Source: Nitrospirae bacterium CG1_02_44_142 (GTDB taxonomy: Bacteria; Nitrospirota; Thermodesulfovibrionia; Thermodesulfovibrionales; UBA1546). Taken from it: a stretch of 6,144 bases of DNA. A program made the translations under genes and the position numbers. Each line of letters opens with the position of its first letter. Positions within the stretch are counted from its first letter, which is position 1. This document shows positions 1-4,794 of the stretch, in pieces. Below the pieces are notes generated by a model, which ran no database searches, was not told the DNA's origin, and saw only the letters and a list, made by a program, of their open reading frames with translations. The DNA lies in the NCBI GenBank assembly GCA_001871685.1, contig MNVK01000117.1, positions 1-6,144 on the forward strand. Reading direction: 5' to 3'.

Positions 1-139
1 TATCATGTATCCTCATTTATATACTTGTAAATATAGCAGAATACAAGAATAATATGCAACGAGTTAAAGAAGGACATCGCTGAGTTGGTTCGCGGCGTTA
101 TATTAAGGTTCTTTCTCATGGTGAGTGGGTACAAACCAC

Positions 140-147
140 ACCACCCC
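140..147. repeat. Possible terminal fragment of the G/C-rich repeat
   Basis: ACCACCCC here is the exact reverse complement of GGGGTGGT at 280-287, the right end of the second structured repeat. It may be an inverted end of a composite repeat spanning about 140-287, or a remnant of another copy. Eight bases is short, and the region is compositionally biased, so chance is possible. Confidence 0.3.
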
Positions 148-160
148 ATCCAGGAAATCA

Positions 161-216
161 TAACTCCCCCTTTCCCCCTCTTATCTTAAGAGGGGGTGCC
201 GAAGGCGGGGGCGTTA
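161..216. repeat. Structured G/C-rich repeat, copy A
   Basis: The copy folds as a branched hairpin. The outer arms TAACTCCCCC (161-170) and GGGGGCGTTA (207-216) pair with one mismatch. The inner arms CCCCCTCTTA (174-183) and TAAGAGGGGG (187-196) pair perfectly around a 3-base loop. A small GCC-GAA-GGC hairpin lies at 198-206. Copy B (236-287) shares the core GTG(G)CCGAAGG and the same architecture, which marks these as members of one interspersed repeat family. There is no coding potential and no transposase nearby. I infer a small non-autonomous or REP-like palindromic element; it could also act as a transcription barrier between whatever lies upstream and the oxidoreductase cluster. Confidence 0.7.
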
Positions 217-220
217 ACCA

Positions 221-287
221 AGGAGGGGAGTTGATACCCCAAAGCTCCCCTCCTATTTTAGGAGGGGTGGCCGAAGGTCGGGGTGGT
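221..287. repeat. Structured G/C-rich repeat, copy B
   Basis: This is a diverged second copy of the repeat. The inner arms CCCCTCCTA (247-255) and TAGGAGGGG (259-267) pair perfectly around a TTT loop. The outer arms ACCCC (236-240) and GGGGT (280-284) pair. The small hairpin around CCGAAGG (269-279) has four pairs, one of them G-T. In addition, AGGAGGGGAG (221-230) is a perfect reverse complement of CTCCCCTCCT (245-254), so the central arm can pair either leftwards or rightwards. Spacing and loop sequence differ from copy A, while the fold is kept. Confidence 0.65.
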
Positions 288-400
288 AAGAATCTTCCCT
301 ACTTTTGTGTTTCCTTTCCGTAACACTGCATTTTTTGGCTGTAATTAGCGTCAAAAACCTTTTAAATCAATAGAATATATCTATAAAACCATCGGTTTGC

Positions 401-416
401 GTTACGTATTCGTAAC
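401..416. promoter_or_regulatory. Perfect dyad, candidate activator site
   Basis: GTTACG-TATT-CGTAAC is a perfect 6-bp inverted repeat with a 4-base spacer. Its centre lies about 97 bases upstream of the transcription start expected from the sigma-54-like promoter at 480-495, a usual distance for an enhancer-binding activator site. A single CGTAAC half-site also occurs at 319-324. The cognate regulator is unknown and binding is inferred. Confidence 0.45.
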
Positions 417-479
417 AGTCCCTGTTTAGCAGTCTATCAAAAATGCTGATTAATCATATACTTTACACTGTAAGAGAGA

Positions 480-495
480 TGGCATCGTTATTGCT
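480..495 (+). promoter_or_regulatory. Sigma-54-type -24/-12 promoter candidate
   Basis: TGGCAT-N5-TTGCT matches the consensus TGGCAC-N5-TTGC(A/T) at all but one of the fixed positions and has the diagnostic GG-N10-GC spacing (GG at 481-482, GC at 493-494). The expected transcription start is near 506, leaving a leader of about 180 bases before the first clear start codon. An extended -10 for a housekeeping sigma factor overlaps it at 492-500. Sigma-54 use would require an ATP-dependent activator bound upstream, for which the dyad at 401-416 is well placed. Confidence 0.55.
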
Positions 496-500
496 ATAAT
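492..500 (+). promoter_or_regulatory. Extended -10 promoter candidate (TGCTATAAT)
   Basis: A perfect TATAAT (495-500) is preceded by TG at the extended -10 position. No recognisable -35 lies at 16-18 bases; the nearest TTTACA (462-467) is 27 bases away. It overlaps the -12 element of the sigma-54-like site and is covered by the dyad CTATAA-T-TTATAG (494-506), so the two readings are alternatives or partly exclusive. Confidence 0.4.
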
Positions 501-521
501 TTATAGTTGCACATCGTAATA

Positions 522-544
522 AAATGCTGTAACATACAGCATTT
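522..544. promoter_or_regulatory. 9-bp perfect dyad in the 5' leader
   Basis: AAATGCTGT-AACAT-ACAGCATTT is a perfect 9-bp inverted repeat with a 5-base centre. It begins about 16 bases downstream of the predicted start near 506, so it could be an operator dyad or an RNA hairpin at the 5' end of the transcript. No T-run follows, so it is unlikely to be a terminator. Confidence 0.5.
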
Positions 545-599
545 GCAGCGATGGTTAAGATGTTTATGCTCTTTTTAATCTCAGGCAGTGATTTTATTA

Positions 600-689
600 A
601 TGAAGGAGGTGGGAGGAAATATCAACTTTACTTTAGCAGAGGGACGTAATTTATTTGATGGTTATTTTAGAAAGGAGGCTCAAGAATGA
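600..689 (+). CDS. Possible 29-codon leader ORF (hypothetical)
   Basis: An ATG at 600 opens 29 codons (protein begins MKEVGGNINF and ends FRKEAQE) and stops at TGA 687-689, which overlaps the ATG of the Fe-S subunit (686) as ATGA. The purine-rich AAGGAGGTGGGAGG (603-616) looks like one or two Shine-Dalgarno sites, but lies inside this ORF, and no standard start codon follows it at the usual distance. There is also no good ribosome binding site in front of 600. The ORF may be a real coupled leader peptide, a remnant of a gene start, or chance; I favour caution. Confidence 0.2.
   Translation: MKEVGGNINFTLAEGRNLFDGYFRKEAQE
671..678 (+). promoter_or_regulatory. Ribosome binding site of the Fe-S subunit
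   Basis: AAAGGAGG ends 7 bases before the ATG at 686, an optimal Shine-Dalgarno site. It fixes the start and includes the whole Tat-like leader in the product. Confidence 0.85.
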
Positions 690-1543
690 GTGAAGAAAAA
701 AAGGGTTTAACCCGAAAAGACTTTCTCAAGTTATCAGCAGTAGGCGCTGCCGCTGTTGCAGGCGCGGGCGTTATGACTATGGCGGAGAATGTTGAAGCAG
801 CAAAGGCAAAGGAAAGATGGGCAATGGTCATCGACCTTGACAGGTGTACTGGATGTAAGGCATGTGCTATCGCGTGCAAGACGGAATTTGACACGAGACT
901 GGGTGTTTTCAGGTCGCAGGTTATTTATCGCGAACACGGCGCCTATCCCAAGGCAGAGCGTGATATATTGCCGTGGCTCTGCAATCACTGCGACAACCCG
1001 CCATGCGTTAAGGTCTGTCCTGTTAAGCCGGTCAGCGCGGAATTTAAGGGAGTAAAATTTAAGAAGAGGGCAACATATAAAAGGCCGGACGGCGTAGTCC
1101 TTGTTGATCAGGATAGATGCATCGGCTGCGGTCAATGTATCAGGAACTGTCCCTATCAGGTAAGGTCTTTCGACCCGGGTAAAAAGGCTGGCGGCAACCC
1201 ATCAGCCAATCCTGCGGATAAATGCACGCTCTGCGAGCACAGGCTTGAGGCAGGCGTTGTTCCGTCCTGCGTAAATACCTGTCCGGCAAGGGCAAGGATT
1301 GTCGGCAATCTTAATGACCCCAACAGCGAGGTTTCAAAACTTTTGAAGGCGCACAAAAAAGATGTTGCTGTTTTACTGCCTGAAAAGAAGACAAGACCGC
1401 AGGTCTATTACATAGGCAAAAAGGCAAAGGCAGCCAGCGCAGCCTATAAATCAGGCGACGATATCAGGAAAGAGGCAAACAGCAAATATCAACTTGTAGT
1501 ATGGAAAGAGGGGCCTTATGCCTCAACGAAGGGAGGTAAATAA
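686..1543 (+). CDS. Exported four-[4Fe-4S] electron-transfer subunit of a molybdenum oxidoreductase (DmsB/PsrB/TtrB-like)
   Basis: This 285-residue protein is the electron-transfer (beta) subunit that passes electrons between a quinol- or cytochrome-linked partner and the Mo subunit. Sixteen cysteines form four ferredoxin-type groups: C54/57/60/64, C99/102/107/111, C145/148/151/155 and C180/183/195/199. As is usual for this family, residues of different groups probably combine to bind four [4Fe-4S] clusters. A Tat-like leader occupies residues 1 to about 38: the motif is TRKDFLKL with Arg-Lys in place of Arg-Arg, followed by an alanine-rich hydrophobic stretch and a likely cut after VEA (38). 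Tetrathionate reductase TtrB is known for a similar imperfect pair (Lys-Arg), and the B-before-A gene order also recalls ttrBCA. The tail region TRPQVYYIG (237-244) matches family ends. The start follows an ideal ribosome site. The next gene begins 2 bases after the stop, so the pair is co-translated. Function as an Fe-S subunit is confident; the substrate is not. Confidence 0.93.
   Translation: MSEEKKGLTRKDFLKLSAVGAAAVAGAGVMTMAENVEAAKAKERWAMVIDLDRCTGCKACAIACKTEFDTRLGVFRSQVIYREHGAYPKAERDILPWLCNHCDNPPCVKVCPVKPVSAEFKGVKFKKRATYKRPDGVVLVDQDRCIGCGQCIRNCPYQVRSFDPGKKAGGNPSANPADKCTLCEHRLEAGVVPSCVNTCPARARIVGNLNDPNSEVSKLLKAHKKDVAVLLPEKKTRPQVYYIGKKAKAASAAYKSGDDIRKEANSKYQLVVWKEGPYASTKGGK
1531..1536 (+). 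promoter_or_regulatory. Ribosome binding site of the catalytic subunit inside the preceding gene
   Basis: GGGAGG lies in the last codons of the Fe-S subunit and ends 9 bases before the ATG at 1546. With a 2-base intergenic gap this indicates translational coupling of the two subunits. Confidence 0.7.
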
Positions 1544-1545
1544 GT

Positions 1546-4038
1546 ATGGCTATAAAAGAGATTAGCAGAAGAGATATTTTTAAGCTTGGCGCATTAAGCG
1601 CCCTTGCCCTTACCGGCATGAAGTTGAATAAGGCAGAGGCCGTAACTCTCATGGGAGATATGGATGCGCTGCAGTGGGGATTTAAGGATATTTCTCCGGA
1701 AACCAGGAAAGAGAGAAAGGCCGTTCCCTCCGCATGCTGGCAGTGCGTTACAAGGGATGGAATCGTTGCTTATGTTGAAGACGGAAGGCTTGTAAAGATT
1801 GAAGGAAATCCTAAGCTTCCAAGGACGAATGGCGTGCTGTGTTCAAAAGGACAGGCCGGTATGAATCAGGTTTATGACCCGGACAGGATGCTGCATCCTG
1901 TTAAGAGGGTGGGTTCTCGCGGAAGCGGACAGTGGAAAAGGATTTCATGGGATGAGGCAAAGAAGGAAGTTGTTGGTTTAATGAAGAAGCTCAAGGTAGA
2001 GGGTCATCCCGAAAAGTTTGCCTTCTGGTATGGAAGGATGAAAGACAGCACTTCCCACTATGTTAAGGGTTACTTTATGGCTGCATACGGTTCAGGCACT
2101 ACAGCCGGACATACATCCATCTGTGAAGGCGACAAATGGGTTGCGCATGAGCTTACATGGGGCAAGCACTATGAGAATTGGGATTTTAAGAATACCAACA
2201 TGGTATTAAACTTCGGCTCAAATGTCATGGAGGCACACACAAACCATATCCCTGTTGCCCAGAGGCTCGTCGAAGGCATGGCAAAGGGCGCAAAGCTCTA
2301 TACCTTTGATGTAAGGCTTTCAAATACAGCGGCAAAGTCAACCGAATGGATACCTGTAAAACCGGGCACAGACACAGCCATAATCCTTGCCATGATAAAT
2401 GTTATCATGAGCGGAAACCTCTATGATGAGAAGTTCATCAAGAACTGGACAAATGTTACAGTTGACCAGCTTAAAGACCATGTTAAGAAATTCACACCTG
2501 AATGGGCTGAGAAAGAAAGCGGAGCTCCTGCAAAGAAGATTAAGGAGCTTGCCATCGCCTTTGCAAAGGCAAAGCCGGGCGTGGCAATCTCTTACAGGGG
2601 GCTTGTTGCCCATTATGCAGGCGTGAATAATGAAAGGGCACTGATTACGCTCAATGCTGTCTGCGGCTACATCAATATTCCGGGCGGATTTTGCCAGCCG
2701 GTAGGCGCAAAATGGAATGACCCGTTCAAGAAAGGCTTCAAGTCCCAGCATGCCAAGGTGCATGGTAAACTCAAGATCGGTTATGGTTATAAGGACGCTG
2801 TCGCATATCCGACACACGGCGTGACTCAGGATGTGCTTGGCGTAATCAAAGAAGGCAAGCACGGGAGGCCTGATGTTTTAATGACATATTGTATCAACCC
2901 TCCGTATGTCAATGGAAACTGTCAGGACAACATCAATATAATGAAAGATGAAAGCATTATCCCTCATCTCATTGCCTATGATGTTGCATACAGCGAATCC
3001 GCATCAATTTCCGATATGATACTTCCCGCGGCAAATTACCTTGAGAGATGGGATGCGATGGGACATGCTTCAGGCGACCAGATACATGAGTTCTTCATCA
3101 GACAGCCTGTAGTTAAGCCGCTTGGCGAGGCAAAACCAATAACGGACTTTGTTGATGAGATTGCGCCTGAATTTGGCATCAAGCTGCCGTTTAAGAACCA
3201 TGAAGAGCTTGTGAAGGCGATGTGCAACACCACTAAAGGCGTCAAAGAGGCTGGCGGATTTGACTACATGCTCAAAAATGGAGCATGGTATGATGTTAAT
3301 GAGAAGCCTCATTATCATCAGCATGAAAAGAAGCTCTCAGAGAAAGATCTTGCCGGCACAAAGGTGGATGAAAAGTCAGGAGTTATTTACAAGCCTGACG
3401 AGAAACATCCTAAGCCTGACGCCAAAAACTATGTAGGCCAGATGGTTGACGGTGTGGCATACAAAGGTTTCCCATATGATAAGATAGACAGGCAAACAGG
3501 CAAGATAGCCGTATATTCTCATCCTCTGAAGAAAAAGAACTGGGACCCTATGCCGGTATACTACCCGATACCGGAGCATCAGAAAATGTCTGATGGCGAG
3601 TTGATCCTTACCACATACAAGGTAAGGACGCAGACGCACTCAAGGACGCAGAACTGCAAGCTCCTTACCGAAGACTATCATACCAATCCGGCGTTGATTA
3701 ATCCCAAGACTGCTGCAACGCTCGGGATCAAGGACGGCGATAAGATTGAGGTATCCTCAGCCATCGGCAAGATCGTAACGAAGGCGAAGGTTACCAACGC
3801 GGTTCATCCTTCCGCAATATCCATTTCTCATCACTGCGGCCACTGGCAGTACGGCAGATACACCTCCGGCGTAAAACCGCCTGTTGAAGTCGGAGCTAAC
3901 GACAACGACATTGACCTCAAGCTCAAGTGGTGGACTGACAATGGAGAGCATCCTAACTGGATTATCCCGAACTCCACAGACCCGATGGGCGGACAGCAGA
4001 GGTGGATGGATACAGTTGTTAAGGTAAGAAAGGTTTAA
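1546..4038 (+). CDS. Tat-exported molybdopterin oxidoreductase catalytic subunit (DMSO-reductase superfamily, PsrA/PhsA/TtrA/ArrA-like)
   Basis: This is the 830-residue catalytic subunit of a bis-MGD enzyme. A canonical Tat leader (SRRDIFKLG, residues 7-15) ends in a likely AEA cut at 32. The N-terminal Fe-S motif reads C64-x2-C67-x3-D71-x27-C99: the third ligand position, normally Cys, is Asp. C193 in GHTSICEGD sits where Cys ligates Mo in polysulfide, thiosulfate, tetrathionate and arsenate reductases. Cofactor-domain signatures follow: LNFGSNVMEAH (221-231), DVRLSNTAAKSTEWIPVKPGTD (255-276) and SDMILPAANYLERWD (489-503). A C-terminal dinucleotide-binding domain spans about 685-826, with HHCGHWQYGR (762-771) and a final DTVVKVRKV. 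Residues 585-670 are Lys/His-rich (for example HYHQH, 589-593) and look like an insert. The enzyme would act in the periplasm with the preceding Fe-S subunit. Membership of the superfamily is certain. The substrate is open; the downstream exported rhodanese favours a sulfur oxyanion or polysulfide, with selenate or arsenate as alternatives. Confidence 0.93.
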   Translation: MAIKEISRRDIFKLGALSALALTGMKLNKAEAVTLMGDMDALQWGFKDISPETRKERKAVPSACWQCVTRDGIVAYVEDGRLVKIEGNPKLPRTNGVLCSKGQAGMNQVYDPDRMLHPVKRVGSRGSGQWKRISWDEAKKEVVGLMKKLKVEGHPEKFAFWYGRMKDSTSHYVKGYFMAAYGSGTTAGHTSICEGDKWVAHELTWGKHYENWDFKNTNMVLNFGSNVMEAHTNHIPVAQRLVEGMAKGAKLYTFDVRLSNTAAKSTEWIPVKPGTDTAIILAMINVIMSGNLYDEKFIKNWTNVTVDQLKDHVKKFTPEWAEKESGAPAKKIKELAIAFAKAKPGVAISYRGLVAHYAGVNNERALITLNAVCGYINIPGGFCQPVGAKWNDPFKKGFKSQHAKVHGKLKIGYGYKDAVAYPTHGVTQDVLGVIKEGKHGRPDVLMTYCINPPYVNGNCQDNINIMKDESIIPHLIAYDVAYSESASISDMILPAANYLERWDAMGHASGDQIHEFFIRQPVVKPLGEAKPITDFVDEIAPEFGIKLPFKNHEELVKAMCNTTKGVKEAGGFDYMLKNGAWYDVNEKPHYHQHEKKLSEKDLAGTKVDEKSGVIYKPDEKHPKPDAKNYVGQMVDGVAYKGFPYDKIDRQTGKIAVYSHPLKKKNWDPMPVYYPIPEHQKMSDGELILTTYKVRTQTHSRTQNCKLLTEDYHTNPALINPKTAATLGIKDGDKIEVSSAIGKIVTKAKVTNAVHPSAISISHHCGHWQYGRYTSGVKPPVEVGANDNDIDLKLKWWTDNGEHPNWIIPNSTDPMGGQQRWMDTVVKVRKV

Positions 4039-4046
4039 GTTTAACC

Positions 4047-4060
4047 TCAGATTCATCTGA
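4047..4060 (+). other. Small hairpin after the catalytic gene
   Basis: TCAGAT-TC-ATCTGA is a perfect 6-bp inverted repeat (effective loop about 4 bases) directly in front of the GC-rich hairpin at 4064. It probably contributes to 3'-end structure of the two-gene transcript. Confidence 0.4.
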
Positions 4061-4063
4061 TGA

Positions 4064-4088
4064 GGGGGGAGGGTTGCCTCCCCCCTTT
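4064..4088 (+). terminator. GC-rich hairpin with short T-run (terminator or attenuator)
   Basis: GGGGGGAGG (4064-4072) pairs perfectly with CCTCCCCCC (4077-4085) around a GTTG loop, and the stem can extend by one A-T pair. Only TTT follows directly, then CAATTAGTTT, so termination may be partial. It lies 25 bases after the catalytic stop codon and 40 bases before the chaperone start. A likely role is to end most transcripts after the two structural genes, letting a minority read through to the chaperone, rhodanese and FmdE genes, or to protect the upstream mRNA. Confidence 0.7.
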
Positions 4089-4116
4089 CAATTAGTTTAG
4101 ATTATAATATGTCTTA

Positions 4117-4123
4117 AAAGGAG
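4117..4123 (+). promoter_or_regulatory. Ribosome binding site deciding a GTG start
   Basis: AAAGGAG ends 5 bases before GTG at 4129, supporting that codon as the start of the TorD-like chaperone. No ATG lies at a suitable distance. Confidence 0.7.
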
Positions 4124-4128
4124 AAAAA

Positions 4129-4794
4129 GTGGCTTTGACTTTATTTAAAGAGGGCGCAAAGAGCAGGTGCGACACTTATGGTTTTCTTGCAGGGATATTC
4201 AGGCAGGAACTCACGGCACAGCAGATAAAGGAGATGATAAATTCAGGCGTATTGGATATGCTCACTGAATTGGGCGCAAAGATTGACCGCAATTTTTTTA
4301 ATAAACCCGCAGAACAGGTTGAGGAGGCTCTGGCAATAGAGTATACAGCTCTTTTCATAGGCCCCGGCAAGCATATCAATCCGCACGAGTCTATCTATGT
4401 TCCGGACAGCACGGGCAAAGTCGGTTATTACTGGGGAGAATGCACGGCCGATATGAAGAAATGGGTCGAGCATTACGGGTTAAAGATGTCTGAAAAGTTT
4501 GAATCAATCCCCGACCACATAAGCATAGAGCTTGAATTCATGCAGAGAGTTATTGAGCAGGAACATCTTTCCTGGCAGAGGAATGACGAGGAGACCGCGA
4601 AGAGATGCATAGAAGTTGAAAAGACTTTTTTTAACAAGCACATAATAAAATGGGTGCCGTTATTTTTAAACAGGGTTATAGACTCTGCAAGTTTAGATTT
4701 TTACAGAGAGACGGCAAAGATCGGCAAGGATTTTATATCGGACGAGGGGAATCTTTTAAATGAAGAAACAGCCGGCGTTACTGATACAAATTAG
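4129..4794 (+). CDS. TorD/DmsD-family molybdoenzyme maturation chaperone
   Basis: This 221-residue, largely helical cytoplasmic protein begins with GTG. It has the two family motifs: EYTALFIGPG continuing to HESIYVPDS (71-94), and SIPDHISIELEFMQRVIEQE (126-145). No signal peptide or membrane segment is seen. The length is normal for TorD/DmsD/NarJ-like proteins, which bind the Tat leader or core of a molybdoenzyme apoprotein and hold it until the cofactor is inserted and export is allowed. Being just downstream of the catalytic gene, it is probably the dedicated chaperone of that subunit. The hairpin at 4064-4088 would keep its expression below that of the structural genes. Its last 35 bases overlap the start of the rhodanese gene in another frame, implying coupled translation. 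The family call is firm; the client is inferred from position. Confidence 0.88.
   Translation: MALTLFKEGAKSRCDTYGFLAGIFRQELTAQQIKEMINSGVLDMLTELGAKIDRNFFNKPAEQVEEALAIEYTALFIGPGKHINPHESIYVPDSTGKVGYYWGECTADMKKWVEHYGLKMSEKFESIPDHISIELEFMQRVIEQEHLSWQRNDEETAKRCIEVEKTFFNKHIIKWVPLFLNRVIDSASLDFYRETAKIGKDFISDEGNLLNEETAGVTDTN

Larger units (their letters stand above)
288..685 (+). promoter_or_regulatory. AT-rich upstream regulatory region of the oxidoreductase cluster
   Basis: No convincing gene lies in these roughly 400 bases. The region contrasts with the G/C-rich repeats to its left and contains several dyads: GTGTT-N10-AACAC (307-326), ATAGA-N5-TCTAT (370-384), GTTACG-N4-CGTAAC (401-416), the palindrome TGATTAATCA (447-456), CTATAA-T-TTATAG (494-506) and a 9-bp dyad at 522-544. 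CGTAAC occurs as a half-site at 319-324 and again at 411-416. The best promoter candidate is at 480-500. Such a long leader packed with dyads suggests regulated rather than constitutive expression; no specific regulator can be named. Confidence 0.55.

Noticed and set aside
3..119. 38-codon open frame on the minus strand at the left edge
   Set aside because: It has no ribosome binding site, an unremarkable hydrophobic composition and no recognisable motif; it is too short to support.
118..187. Short plus-strand ORF from ATG 118 into the repeat (MVSGYKPHHP...)
   Set aside because: It has no ribosome site and ends inside the palindromic repeat; most likely chance.
140..290. CRISPR-like array from the repeated G/C-rich units
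   Set aside because: Only two diverged palindromic units without regular spacers or identical repeats, and no cas genes.
365..377. IHF-like site AATCAA-N4-ATA between upstream dyad and promoter
   Set aside because: It would suit sigma-54 activation but has a mismatch in the conserved TTR half, and the region is AT-rich, so it is not distinctive enough.
1726..1760. Frameshift or sequencing error as the cause of the missing third Cys
   Set aside because: The frame is intact on both sides, conserved residues flank the position with correct spacing, and GAT needs two changes to become a Cys codon.
2338..2862. 174-codon open frame on the minus strand inside the catalytic gene
   Set aside because: It is fully antisense to conserved molybdoenzyme sequence, has no family motif and no ribosome site of note; the codon bias of the sense gene explains it.
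4103..4108. TATAAT before the chaperone gene as an independent promoter
   Set aside because: The -35 position falls on a run of C, there is no extended -10, and the start would lie almost on the ribosome site; kept only as a remark.
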